Source: Paracoccus zhejiangensis (lineage in GTDB: Bacteria > Pseudomonadota > Alphaproteobacteria > Rhodobacterales > Rhodobacteraceae). Taken from it: DNA of 64,000 bases. Every line of letters starts with the position of its first letter. The stretch's first letter is position 1. Under the pieces are notes generated by a model. It ran no database searches, was not told the origin of the DNA, and worked only from the letters and a program-made list of their open reading frames with translations. Shown piece by piece: positions 52,792 through 63,713 of this stretch. The stretch covers positions 558,001-622,000 of the forward strand of contig NZ_CP025430.1 in assembly GCF_002847445.1 (NCBI RefSeq). Reading direction: 5' to 3'. The position numbers were made by a program, and so were the translations under genes.

Positions 52792-53173
52792 CCGCCGCGT
52801 GCAGGCGCGAGATGTTCAGCTCGTGCCGGATCTCGGCTAGCATGGCGATCTCGCCCTCGTAGGTGCGGCCATCGGCGGCGGCCACGTCGCAGGCCATGGC
52901 ATAGGCGGTTTCGTAAAGCCGTTCGGGCAGCGCCTCGCGGATCAGGCCGAAGAGGGCATCCAGACCTTCTTCCTCCTCGAACAGCGAGATCACCGTTTGG
53001 CTGACGGCGCGCATGCGGTCGGCGTCATATTCGGCGAAGATCGGCATGTGATCGACCATGCGCTGGATCGCCACGAGTTCCGAGGTGCGCATGGTTTCAT
53101 CCGAGGCCGAGGTGGCGACCATGACCGCCACCAGCGCGTCGCAGGGCGAGAAGGAGGGCAGGTCGCTGGTCAT
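52751..53173 (-). CDS. TerB-like protein (tellurite-resistance family)
   Basis: All-helical protein of 140 residues similar to TerB: CDALVAVMVATSASDETMRT near 11-30, with acidic residues in SLFEEEEGLDALF and ACDVAAADGRTYEGEIAMLAE near 93-113 that might bind metal. Tellurite resistance is only the family name; actual function unknown. Convergent 41-base overlap with dacB; divergent from lysK. Confidence 0.85.
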   Translation of the reverse strand: MTSDLPSFSPCDALVAVMVATSASDETMRTSELVAIQRMVDHMPIFAEYDADRMRAVSQTVISLFEEEEGLDALFGLIREALPERLYETAYAMACDVAAADGRTYEGEIAMLAEIRHELNISRLHAAAIELSAQVRHRLQ

Positions 53174-53264
53174 CGATTTCTCCGTAGCGTTTCAGGGCCA
53201 AATTATTGACGATCCTTCGGGGTTTCAATAAGCCCTCGGCACCTCTTTGGAACGGAGAATTCCC

Positions 53265-54866
53265 ATGACCACCCTGCGCGACGCCGCAATGACCTCCAAG
53301 GCCTGGCCCTTCGAAGAGGCGCGCCGGGTGCTCAAACGCTATGAAAAGGCGCCGCCGCAAAAGGGCTACGTGCTGTTCGAAACCGGCTATGGTCCCTCGG
53401 GCCTGCCCCATATCGGCACCTTCGGCGAGGTGGCGCGCACCACGATGATCCGCCGCGCCTTCGAGATCATCAGCGACATTCCGACGCGGCTGTTCTGCTT
53501 CTCGGACGATCTCGACGGGATGCGCAAAGTGCCGGACAACGTGCCGAATACCGAGATGCTGCGCCAGCACCTGCAGGAGCCGCTGACCACGGTGCCCGAT
53601 CCCTTCGGCGAGTATCCCAGCTTCGGCGACCACAACAACGCCATGCTGCGCCGCTTCCTCGACACCTTCGGTTTCGAGTACGAATTCATCAGCGCCACCG
53701 AGTTCTATCGCTCGGGCCAGTTCGACGACACGCTGCTACTGGCCGCCGAACGTTATGACGCGATCATGGAGGTGATGCTGGCGAGCCTGCGCGAGGAGCG
53801 TCAGCAGACCTATAGCTGCTTCCTGCCGATCAGCCCCAAGACGGGCCGGGTGCTTTACGTGCCGATCAAGCATGTGGACGCGAAGAACGGCACGATCACC
53901 TTCGACGAGGACGGGGTGGAAACCACGCTGCCGGTCACGGGTGGCAATGTGAAGCTGCAGTGGAAGCCCGATTTCGGCGCCCGTTGGGCGGCGCTGGATG
54001 TCGATTTCGAGATGTATGGCAAGGATCACTCGACCAATACGCCGATCTATGACGGCATCTGCGAGATTCTGGGCGGCCGGAAGCCCGAGCATTTCACCTA
54101 TGAGCTGTTCCTCGATCAGGAAGGCCAGAAGATCTCGAAGTCGAAGGGCAACGGGCTCAGCATCGATGAATGGCTGACCTATGCCTCGACCGAGAGCCTC
54201 AGCTATTTCATGTATCAGAAGCCCAAGACTGCCAAGCGGATGTATTTCGATGTCATCCCCAAGGCGGTCGACGAGTATCACCAGCAGTTGCGCGCCTATG
54301 CCGACCAGACGCCGGAGCAGCAGGCGGCGAACCCGGTTTGGCATATCCACGGCGGCGATGTGCCGGCATCGGACATGGTGGTGCCGTTCCAGATGCTGCT
54401 GAACCTCGCCTCGGTGGCCGGGGCCAAGGACAAGGACGGGCTCTGGGGCTTCATCCAGCGCTATGCGCCGGAGGCCAGCCCCGAGACCCATCCGGGTCTG
54501 GATCACGCCGCTGGTTTCGCCGTGCGCTATTTCAACGATTTCGTGGCGCCGACGCGGGTCTTCCGCCTGCCCACCGAGGTCGAGCGCCGGGCGATCGAGG
54601 ATCTGGCCGGGCGTCTGGCCGCATGGGACCAGCCGGTTGATGCCGAGGCGCTGCAGTCGATGGTCTTCGCCGTCGGCAAGGAACACGGGTTCGAGCCGCT
54701 GCGCGACTGGTTCGGGGCGCTCTACCAGGTGCTGCTGGGCGCCGACCAGGGGCCGCGCTTCGGTGGCTTCATCGCGCTTTACGGCATCGACGAGACCCGC
54801 GCGCTGATCGAGCGGGCGCTGGCGGGTGAACTGGTCAGCAGCGCGACCACTACCGCCGACGCCTGA
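53265..54866 (+). CDS. lysK: Class I lysyl-tRNA synthetase
   Basis: Charges tRNA-Lys. Protein of 533 residues of the archaeal-type class I enzyme. The HIGH-type motif is [15 protein letters not shown] near 43, the KMSKS motif is [11 protein letters not shown] near 290. ATG 53265 follows AACGGAGAATTCCC; an ATG 18 bases upstream lacks a site. Class I LysRS is usual in Rhodobacterales and other Alphaproteobacteria. No other tRNA gene nearby. Confidence 0.95.
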   Translation: MTTLRDAAMTSKAWPFEEARRVLKRYEKAPPQKGYVLFETGYGPSGLPHIGTFGEVARTTMIRRAFEIISDIPTRLFCFSDDLDGMRKVPDNVPNTEMLRQHLQEPLTTVPDPFGEYPSFGDHNNAMLRRFLDTFGFEYEFISATEFYRSGQFDDTLLLAAERYDAIMEVMLASLREERQQTYSCFLPISPKTGRVLYVPIKHVDAKNGTITFDEDGVETTLPVTGGNVKLQWKPDFGARWAALDVDFEMYGKDHSTNTPIYDGICEILGGRKPEHFTYELFLDQEGQKISKSKGNGLSIDEWLTYASTESLSYFMYQKPKTAKRMYFDVIPKAVDEYHQQLRAYADQTPEQQAANPVWHIHGGDVPASDMVVPFQMLLNLASVAGAKDKDGLWGFIQRYAPEASPETHPGLDHAAGFAVRYFNDFVAPTRVFRLPTEVERRAIEDLAGRLAAWDQPVDAEALQSMVFAVGKEHGFEPLRDWFGALYQVLLGADQGPRFGGFIALYGIDETRALIERALAGELVSSATTTADA

Positions 54867-54874
54867 TCCCTGTT

Positions 54875-54898
54875 GCGCGCCGCGCCGTTGCGGCGCGC
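54875..54898 (+). terminator. GC hairpin after lysK
   Basis: GCGCGCCGC (54875-54883) pairs with GCGGCGCGC (54890-54898), loop GCCGTT. No T run. Nine bases after the stop. Confidence 0.4.
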
Positions 54899-54990
54899 GC
54901 AGCCTCAAGCCGCCGTTAAAGCCTCATCGCCTATTCCTTCGCGCTGTCACGCGGCCCGTCTCGGCCGGGTCAGGATGGAGGGGATGGGCG

Positions 54991-57285
54991 ATGAACATTG
55001 CGATTACCGACGGGCTGCTGCTGATGCCGCCAAGCTTTGGCGCCGGGCTGACGGTCTGGTCGCGCGAGGACGGCACCCCGGGCAGCGACAGTTGGGCGGG
55101 CCAGCCGAATGCGGCGATCGTGCCTGCGGACCAGGATTTCGGCACCTGCCTGGAAATCGTCAAGACCGCAACCACCACCCGCATCCGCTTCAAGGGCGAG
55201 ACGCCGATGATCCCCGGCGTCTACCTGCGCGTCTCGGCACGGCTGAAGGCGATGGCCGGTGCGCTGCCCGAGGCGCGCATCGCCGGTTGGGCCGGGGACG
55301 GGCAGCGTGACCACGTGGCCGGGCTGACCGAGGTTGCGCCCGCACGCAGCCTGCCGGGCTACGGCGAGATCATCGAGATCAGCGCCATCGTCGGCATCGG
55401 CGCGCGCCGGGGCGTGGATCTGAGCTGGGGCCCGCGACCGGTCTATGGTCATTTCGGGCTGGACCTGACCGGGCCGAATGGTGGCGCGGTGCGGATTGAA
55501 TCGGTCCGCATCGAGGACGTGACTTCGGCCTTCATCCCGGAACTCATCGACTGGGTGGATGTGCGCGACTTCGGCGCGGTCGGGAATGGCGTGACCGATG
55601 ACCGCGCTGCCTTCGCCGCCGCGGACGCGGCCAGCCGGGGCGGCGGCATCCTGGTGCCCGAGGGCAATTTCCGCATCGGCAGCAGCCTCTCGGTCGCCGC
55701 GCCCATCCGCTTCAAGGGCAAGCTGACCGCGCCGGCGGCGGCGCGCATCACTTTCCTGCGCAGCTTCGATTTCCCCACCTATGCCGATGCCTTCGGCGAC
55801 GAGACACTGGGGCTGAAGAAGGCCATCCAGGCGCTGTTCGGCTATTCCGACCATGTGCGACTGGATCTTTGCGGCCGGCGGGTCGATCTGGCCGAGCCGA
55901 TCGTGGTTGCAGATGTGGTGCCCGACCTGCGGAACTTCAGCACGCGTCGCACCATCGCCAATGGCGAGATCCGGCTGGTGGCGGGTGCGGCCTGGACCAC
56001 CCGGGCGCTGACCAGCGCCGCCAGCTATGACGATGACGACCCGCTGATCCTGCGCAATGTCGCCAATGTCGCCGCCATCGAGATCGGCAGCCGGCTGGAA
56101 GGGCCGGGGGTCGGGCGCGAGGTCTATGTCAATGGCCGCGACGTGGCGAGCGCGACGCTGAGCCTGTCGCAGCCGCTTCATGGCGGTTCTGGCACCCGCA
56201 GCTACGGTTTCCACCGCTGCCGCTACGCGCTGGATTTCGCCGAGGTGCCGGGGCTGCAGCGGGTGAATTTCGTCGATGTCGAGTTCAACTGCGAGGGCCT
56301 TGGCAGCGCGGTGATGCTGCCGGCCGATGGCGGGCTGTTCGGGTTCCGCGACTGCTGCTTTGACCGGCCCAAGGATCGCGGCATCACCTCGATCGGGCGC
56401 GGCTGCCAAGGCATGTTGATCGACCAGTGCGATTTCCGCTCGAACGAGACGGACCAGCCGGCGCATCTGCGTCGCAGCATCGCGGTCAACATCAACGCCA
56501 ATGACGTGAAGGTGCGGCATAACCGCTTTGTCCGCTTCGCGCATTTCATGGTGGCGCATGGCGGCGGCCATATCATCACCGGCAACCACTGGTTCCAGGG
56601 CGATGGGTCCGAGGAGGGCTTGCGCACCGCCGGTCTGGTGCTGACGCTGCTGAACCCGATGATCACCATCAGCGGCAACTATGTCGATAACGCCGCCATC
56701 GAATGGACCAACGAGCATGACGCCAAGCCCGATTTCGCATCCGGCGGCTACAGCTTTGGCGGGCTGACGATCAGCAACAACACCTTTCTGTCCGACAGCA
56801 CGGTGCCGTGGTTTTCATGGCTCGTGGTCAAGCCCTTCGGCAGCGGCCAGTTCATCCACGGGCTGAACGTCTCGGGCAACGTGTTCAAGTCGCTCTATAC
56901 CAAGGTCGACCGGATCGAGCGGGTCGATACCAGCCATGCCGATCTGAACTATGCCCGGATGCGCAACATCCAGTTCTCCGGCAACAGCCTGAACGGGGTG
57001 CGTGATTATGTCGCAAACCCGCTGACCGTGGCGCATGTCCAGGCCAGTGCCGCCAAGACCTGGACGCTGCCGGTGGTCACCGGCCTGCCGTTCCAGGGCT
57101 GGGCCAAGAATGTCAGTTCGGTGGTGCTGACCGGCGCGCTGACCAATGTCGGCGGCGCGCCGGTGTCCGAATCGCCCTGGGTCCAGAGCGCCGTCGGCAC
57201 GGACGGCCGGCAATTGCGGCTGAACTGGAGCGTGCCGGTCAAGGGCAGCGTCTCGCTGAGGGTGCGTGTCGACGATCCGAACTGA
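54991..57285 (+). CDS. Right-handed beta-helix protein (pectate lyase_3 type; GhsB-like)
   Basis: Protein of 764 residues. Residues 1-185 form an N-terminal carbohydrate- or capsid-binding-like domain (AITDGLLLMPPSFGAGLTVW near 4-23). From about 187 the pectate-lyase-3 start motif DVRDFGAVGNGVTDDRAAF appears, then beta-helix coils through about 690 with Asn-rich turns such as HNRFVRF, GNHWFQG, NNTFLS and GNVFKS. No signal peptide. The start resembles, from memory, the gene transfer agent head-spike protein GhsB of Rhodobacter capsulatus; not checked. Alternative: a glycan lyase or depolymerase. Confidence 0.7.
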   Translation: MNIAITDGLLLMPPSFGAGLTVWSREDGTPGSDSWAGQPNAAIVPADQDFGTCLEIVKTATTTRIRFKGETPMIPGVYLRVSARLKAMAGALPEARIAGWAGDGQRDHVAGLTEVAPARSLPGYGEIIEISAIVGIGARRGVDLSWGPRPVYGHFGLDLTGPNGGAVRIESVRIEDVTSAFIPELIDWVDVRDFGAVGNGVTDDRAAFAAADAASRGGGILVPEGNFRIGSSLSVAAPIRFKGKLTAPAAARITFLRSFDFPTYADAFGDETLGLKKAIQALFGYSDHVRLDLCGRRVDLAEPIVVADVVPDLRNFSTRRTIANGEIRLVAGAAWTTRALTSAASYDDDDPLILRNVANVAAIEIGSRLEGPGVGREVYVNGRDVASATLSLSQPLHGGSGTRSYGFHRCRYALDFAEVPGLQRVNFVDVEFNCEGLGSAVMLPADGGLFGFRDCCFDRPKDRGITSIGRGCQGMLIDQCDFRSNETDQPAHLRRSIAVNINANDVKVRHNRFVRFAHFMVAHGGGHIITGNHWFQGDGSEEGLRTAGLVLTLLNPMITISGNYVDNAAIEWTNEHDAKPDFASGGYSFGGLTISNNTFLSDSTVPWFSWLVVKPFGSGQFIHGLNVSGNVFKSLYTKVDRIERVDTSHADLNYARMRNIQFSGNSLNGVRDYVANPLTVAHVQASAAKTWTLPVVTGLPFQGWAKNVSSVVLTGALTNVGGAPVSESPWVQSAVGTDGRQLRLNWSVPVKGSVSLRVRVDDPN

Positions 57286-57316
57286 GTAACCGCGCAGGCC
57301 ATTCCGCGTGGCTCGA

Positions 57317-57347
57317 CGCCGCCGCAGTCCCGACTGCGGCGGCGTTT
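57317..57347 (+). terminator. Terminator of the beta-helix gene
   Basis: CGCCGCCGCAGT (57317-57328) pairs perfectly with ACTGCGGCGGCG (57333-57344), CCCG loop, then TTT. 12-bp stem 32 bases after the stop. Confidence 0.75.
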
Positions 57348-57390
57348 CGTTCGACTTAGGTCGCGAATTGGCTCGCGTTTCTGTGAATGT

Positions 57391-57430
57391 TTTACAAATT
57401 TCCAAACAGATCAGCTAATAAATTTACAAA
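57391..57430 (+). promoter_or_regulatory. TTTACAAA direct repeats upstream of acs
   Basis: TTTACAAA occurs at 57391-57398 and 57423-57430, 32 bases apart (about three turns), in an A/T-rich block in a GC-rich window, about 140-180 bases before acs. A candidate operator for acetate-responsive control; the binding factor is not known. Confidence 0.4.
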
Positions 57431-57568
57431 ACTTTCCTTTGAAAAAAACAGTTTACGCGAATGGGTGGTTTGTGATTAACATATCGCCAACCCGTGATCC
57501 GAGCCTGTCAGGCAGCCCGTCGGCAGGGGATCGGATCCGGCGCGCTGGCCATGAGGAGGATGGGCGTC

Positions 57569-59524
<1,956 letters not shown>

Positions 59525-59543
59525 CCCGGACATGCGTTTCGCC

Positions 59544-59569
59544 GGCGCGGGCATCCCGCCCGCGCCTTT
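59544..59569 (+). terminator. Candidate terminator after acs
   Basis: GGCGCGGGC (59544-59552) pairs with GCCCGCGCC (59558-59566), ATCCC loop, TTTC tail. Weak tail; partial read-through into the MFS gene is possible. Confidence 0.5.
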
Positions 59570-59593
59570 CCTTCAGGGAGCCAAAGGAAACAA

Positions 59594-61435
59594 ATGGCAG
59601 TAGTCGAAGCAACAGACGTCGACCGTTCGAGGCCGATGACGCGCGAGGAGAAGAAGGTCATTCTCGCGTCTTCGCTGGGTACCGTTTTCGAATGGTATGA
59701 CTTTTACCTCTACGGATCGCTGGCAGCGATCATCGGGGCCCAGTTCTTTACCTCGTTCCCCGAGGCAACTCGGAACGTCTTTGCTCTGCTGGCCTTCGCG
59801 GCTGGCTTTATCGTGCGTCCCTTCGGCGCACTTGTCTTCGGCTCGCTCGGCGATCTCGTCGGGCGCAAATACACCTTCCTCATGACCATTCTCATCATGG
59901 GTCTGTCCACCTTCATCGTCGGTCTTCTGCCCGGCTATGAAAGCTGGGGCATGGCCGCGCCGATCATCCTGATCGCGCTGCGGATGCTGCAGGGCCTGGC
60001 CCTCGGTGGCGAATATGGCGGTGCCGCGACCTATGTCGCCGAGCACGCGCCGATGAACCGCCGCGGCTATTACACCAGCTGGATCCAGACGACGGCGACC
60101 ATGGGTCTCCTGCTGTCGCTGGTCGTCATCCTGATGGTGCAATCCTATGTGAACGGCAACTATGAACCCGTCCCGCAATTCTCGAATGGCGAGCCGCTTC
60201 TGGGCCCCGACGGGTTGCAGGTCATGCTCGAGCCGTTCAAGGCCTGGGGCTGGCGCATTCCCTTCCTCGGCTCGATCTTCCTGCTGTTGATCTCGCTCTA
60301 TATCCGTCTGCAGATGGAAGAGAGCCCGGCCTTCAAGCACATGAAGGAGGAGGGCACCCAGTCCAAGGCGCCGCTGAAAGAGGCTTTCGGCCAGTGGAAG
60401 AACGGCAAGATCGCCCTGATCGCGCTGTTCGGCCTGGTCGCGGGTCAGGCAGTGGTCTGGTATTCGGGTCAGTTCTACGCGCTGTTCTTCATCAACAACG
60501 TCGTGAAACTGGACCAGTTCACCTCGAACGTGCTGGTGGCCTGGTCGCTGATCCTCGGCACCGCGGGCTTCGTGTTCTTCGGTTCGCTCTCGGACAAGAT
60601 CGGTCGCAAGCCGATCATCCTTCTGGGCTGCGCGCTGGCGGTCGTCTCGTATTTCACCGTCTTCCGCATGATCACCGAAACCGCCAACCCGGCGCTGGCG
60701 CAGGCGCAGGCCAATACCGTCGTCACCGTATCGGCTGACCCGGAAACCTGCTCGTTCCAGTTCAACCCGACCGGCACCGCCAAGTTCACCTCGGCTTGCG
60801 ACATCGCCAAGGCGATGCTGGCCAAGTCCTCGGTCAACTATACCTCGGTGGATGTCGCGGCCGGTGCGCCGACCGTGGTCCAGATCGGCGACAAGCAGAT
60901 CCCGGTCTATGACGGCACCCTGCCGGCGGAGGAGCTGAAAGCGGCCAAGGCCGAGTTCGACAAGACCGTGAACGGGGCGCTGACCGAGGCCGGCTATCCG
61001 ATCGATCCCAAGACCAACACCACGATCGCCAAGGCCGATCACTTCTTCGACGTGTTCAACGGCCAGAACTTCAAGCTGGTGCTGCTGCTGACCTATCTCA
61101 TCGTGCTGGTCACGATGGTCTATGGCCCGATGGCCGCGGCGCTGGTCGAGATGTTCCCGACCCGCATCCGCTACTCGGGGATGTCGCTGCCCTACCACAT
61201 CGGCAACGGCTGGTTCGGGGGGCTGCTGCCCGCCACCGCCTTCGCCATCTCGGCCCAGTCCGGCAACATCTATGCCGGTCTCTGGTACGCGATCGTGGTT
61301 GCCGGGCTGACCGTCATCATCGGCCTGATCTTCGTCCCGAACAGCGGCTATCGCCGCAGCCTGTTCGGCGACGACACAGAGCACAAGGTTCACCACTCGG
61401 GCTATGACAATGCCCCGCCCTCGAAGGGCTGGTGA
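59594..61435 (+). CDS. MFS transporter, MHS family, with large periplasmic insertion
   Basis: Organic-ion:proton symporter-type protein of 613 residues. MHS hallmarks: GTVFEWYDFYLYGSLAAIIG near 24-43, GSLGDLVGRKYTFL near 82 (loop 2-3) and LALGGEYGGAATYVAEHAP near 137. Between TM9 (LGCALAVVSYFTVFRMI) and TM10 an insert of about 120 residues (about 362-485) should face the periplasm and has two Cys (DPETCSF, TSACDIA) that could pair. Placed between acs and a symporter operon, so a carboxylate is a likely substrate. RBS GGAG/AGGAAA. Confidence 0.85.
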   Translation: MAVVEATDVDRSRPMTREEKKVILASSLGTVFEWYDFYLYGSLAAIIGAQFFTSFPEATRNVFALLAFAAGFIVRPFGALVFGSLGDLVGRKYTFLMTILIMGLSTFIVGLLPGYESWGMAAPIILIALRMLQGLALGGEYGGAATYVAEHAPMNRRGYYTSWIQTTATMGLLLSLVVILMVQSYVNGNYEPVPQFSNGEPLLGPDGLQVMLEPFKAWGWRIPFLGSIFLLLISLYIRLQMEESPAFKHMKEEGTQSKAPLKEAFGQWKNGKIALIALFGLVAGQAVVWYSGQFYALFFINNVVKLDQFTSNVLVAWSLILGTAGFVFFGSLSDKIGRKPIILLGCALAVVSYFTVFRMITETANPALAQAQANTVVTVSADPETCSFQFNPTGTAKFTSACDIAKAMLAKSSVNYTSVDVAAGAPTVVQIGDKQIPVYDGTLPAEELKAAKAEFDKTVNGALTEAGYPIDPKTNTTIAKADHFFDVFNGQNFKLVLLLTYLIVLVTMVYGPMAAALVEMFPTRIRYSGMSLPYHIGNGWFGGLLPATAFAISAQSGNIYAGLWYAIVVAGLTVIIGLIFVPNSGYRRSLFGDDTEHKVHHSGYDNAPPSKGW

Positions 61436-61449
61436 GCGAATGAAACAGG

Positions 61450-61477
61450 GGCCCCGGCGCGAAAGTGCCGGGGCCTT
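61450..61477 (+). terminator. Terminator of the MFS gene
   Basis: GGCCCCGGC (61450-61458) pairs with GCCGGGGCC (61467-61475), followed by TTA. 14 bases after the stop. Confidence 0.65.
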
Positions 61478-61556
61478 ATCGTCTACCCCGTCTCCGCCGT
61501 CGGGCCGGGAGTCACGCGAACAAGACGGCTGTCCCTAACGAGGAGGAGCGAAGGAC

Positions 61557-61814
61557 ATGAGTGACAGACAATCATCGAACGCATATTGGCAGGCCAATCT
61601 CAGGATCATCTGGGTCTGTCTCATTATCTGGGCGCTGGTGTCCTATGGCTTCGGCATCATCCTGCGGCCGCTGATCTCGAGCATCAGCATCGGCGGCACG
61701 GACCTGGGCTTCTGGTTTGCCCAGCAAGGCTCGATCCTGATCTTCATCGTGCTGATCTTCTGGTACGCGGCGCGGATGAACCGTCTCGACCGTGAACATG
61801 GCGTGGACGAGTGA
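61557..61814 (+). CDS. DUF4212 small symporter subunit
   Basis: Protein of 85 residues with two TM helices (IIWVCLIIWALVSYGFGIIL near 14-33 and FAQQGSILIFIVLIFWYAA near 50-68) joined by LISSISIGGTDLGFW. DUF4212 proteins are encoded just before VC_2705-family sodium:solute symporters and are thought to act as their partners. RBS AGGAGGAGCGAAGG is strong. The next gene starts 12 bases later. Confidence 0.93.
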   Translation: MSDRQSSNAYWQANLRIIWVCLIIWALVSYGFGIILRPLISSISIGGTDLGFWFAQQGSILIFIVLIFWYAARMNRLDREHGVDE

Positions 61815-61826
61815 GGGGGCAGAGAC

Positions 61827-63650
61827 ATGGATCAATTCACGCTTAACCTCATCGTCATCGGCCTGAGCTTTGCCCTCTATATCGGCATCGCCATCTATAC
61901 CCGGGCCGGTTCCACATCGGAATTCTATGCCGCGAACCGGGGTGTCAGCCCGGTGATGAACGGCATGGCGACGGCGGCGGACTGGATGTCGGCGGCCAGC
62001 TTCATCTCGATGGCGGGCCTGATCGCCTTCACCGGCTATGACAACTCGACCTACCTGATGGGCTGGACTGGTGGCTACGTGCTGCTGGCGCTGCTGCTTG
62101 CGCCCTACCTGCGCAAGTTCGGCAAGTTCACCGTGCCGGAATTCATCGGCGACCGCTTCTATTCGCAGACCGCGCGGATCATCGGCGTCATCTGCCTGCT
62201 GATCATCTCGATCACCTACGTGATCGGCCAGATGACCGGCGTCGGCGTGACCTTCTCGCGCTATCTCGAGGTCAGCAACTCGACCGGCCTCTGGATCGGT
62301 GCGGCGCTGGTCTTCTGCTACGCGGTTCTGGGCGGCATGAAGGGCATCACCTATACGCAGGTGGCGCAATATGTCGTGCTGATCATCGCCTATACCATCC
62401 CGGCAGTGTTCATCGCGATGCAGCTGACCGGCCACGTCCTGCCGCAGACCGGCCTGTTCGGCACGCATGACGCGTCGGGCGCCAAGTTCCTGGCCAAGCT
62501 GGACCAGGTCGTCACCGATCTGGGCTTTGCCAATTATACCGGCCACCACAAGTCCACGCTGGACATGGTGCTGTTCACGCTGGCGCTGATGATCGGCACG
62601 GCGGGTCTGCCCCATGTCATCATCCGCTTCTTCACCGTTCCGAAGGTGTCGGATGCGCGGGCCTCTGCAGGCTGGGCGCTGGTGTTCATCGCGCTGCTCT
62701 ATACCGTCGCGCCTGCCGTGGGCTCGATGGCACGCTTCAACCTGACCGCGACCATGTGGCCGGGGGCGGTGACCGGAACCGAGGCGGGCTCGACCTTCTC
62801 GGAACCGGCGATTTCGCTTGAACAGATCGAGACCGCACCGGAACTGCAATGGATGCGGAACTGGCAGACCACCGGGCTTCTCTCGTGGGAGGACAAGAAC
62901 GGCGACGGCCTGATCCAGTATTACAACGAGGCCGGCGCGGAAGGCGCCCCGGTGGCCGAGCAGATCGCGGCGCAGGGCCTGACCGGCAACGAGTTGACCA
63001 CGGTGAACAACGACATCATGGTTCTGGCCAATCCCGAGATTGCCAACCTGCCGGGCTGGGTCATCGCCATCGTGGCGGCGGGCGGTCTGGCGGCGGCGCT
63101 GTCGACGGCGGCGGGCCTGTTGCTGGCGATCTCCGGTGCGGTTTCCCATGACCTCATCAAGGGCGCGATCAACCCGAACATCAGCGAGAAGAACGAGCTG
63201 ATGGCGGCGCGGATCTCGATGGGGGTCTCGATCCTGGTGGCGACGATCCTCGGTCTGAACCCACCGGGCTTCGCGGCGCAGACCGTGGCGCTGGCCTTCG
63301 GCCTTGCCGCAAGCTCGATCTTCCCCGTGCTGATGATGGGCATCTTCTCGAAGCGCATCAACAAGCAGGGGGCAATCTGGGGGATGCTTGCCGGCATCCT
63401 GTCGACGCTGCTCTATATCTTCGCCTACAAGGGTTGGTTCTTCATCTCGGGCACCAACATGCTGGAAGATACGGCCGCGAACTGGCTGTTCGGCATCTCG
63501 CCGGCCTCGTTCGGGACCGTCGGCGCGCTGATCAACTTCATCGTCGCCTATGCGGTGTCGAGCGCGACCGAGGAGCCGCCGGTCGAGGTGATCGAACTGG
63601 TCGAGTCGATCCGCGTCCCGCGCGGTGCCGGCGACGCCGTCGCCCACTGA
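61827..63650 (+). CDS. Sodium:solute symporter, VC_2705/ActP-like
   Basis: Membrane carrier of 607 residues with about 13 TM helices. SSS motifs: ADWMSAASFISMAGLIAFTG near 51-70, GTAGLPHVIIRFFTVPKVSD near 258 and a long loop near 310-390 containing DKNGDGLIQYYNEAG, an EF-hand-like acidic stretch. Relatives take up acetate or other short acids with sodium. Operon with DUF4212 upstream and a CNMP regulator downstream. Acetate is inferred from acs nearby. Confidence 0.9.
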   Translation: MDQFTLNLIVIGLSFALYIGIAIYTRAGSTSEFYAANRGVSPVMNGMATAADWMSAASFISMAGLIAFTGYDNSTYLMGWTGGYVLLALLLAPYLRKFGKFTVPEFIGDRFYSQTARIIGVICLLIISITYVIGQMTGVGVTFSRYLEVSNSTGLWIGAALVFCYAVLGGMKGITYTQVAQYVVLIIAYTIPAVFIAMQLTGHVLPQTGLFGTHDASGAKFLAKLDQVVTDLGFANYTGHHKSTLDMVLFTLALMIGTAGLPHVIIRFFTVPKVSDARASAGWALVFIALLYTVAPAVGSMARFNLTATMWPGAVTGTEAGSTFSEPAISLEQIETAPELQWMRNWQTTGLLSWEDKNGDGLIQYYNEAGAEGAPVAEQIAAQGLTGNELTTVNNDIMVLANPEIANLPGWVIAIVAAGGLAAALSTAAGLLLAISGAVSHDLIKGAINPNISEKNELMAARISMGVSILVATILGLNPPGFAAQTVALAFGLAASSIFPVLMMGIFSKRINKQGAIWGMLAGILSTLLYIFAYKGWFFISGTNMLEDTAANWLFGISPASFGTVGALINFIVAYAVSSATEEPPVEVIELVESIRVPRGAGDAVAH

Positions 63651-63658
63651 TACGGACC

Positions 63659-63689
63659 GGCCGCGCCCCCTGCTCGGGGCGCGGCCATT
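63659..63689 (+). terminator. Hairpin after the symporter gene
   Basis: GGCCGCGCCCC (63659-63669) pairs perfectly with GGGGCGCGGCC (63676-63686), followed by ATTT. It lies between the symporter and the CNMP gene and may reduce downstream expression. Confidence 0.6.
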
Positions 63690-63713
63690 TCTCTGCAAGA
63701 CCAAGGGAGTGAC

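Noticed and set aside
53265..54866. Archaeal-type LysRS as a recent horizontal transfer
   Set aside because: Class I LysRS is normal in Rhodobacterales and base composition matches the neighbours.
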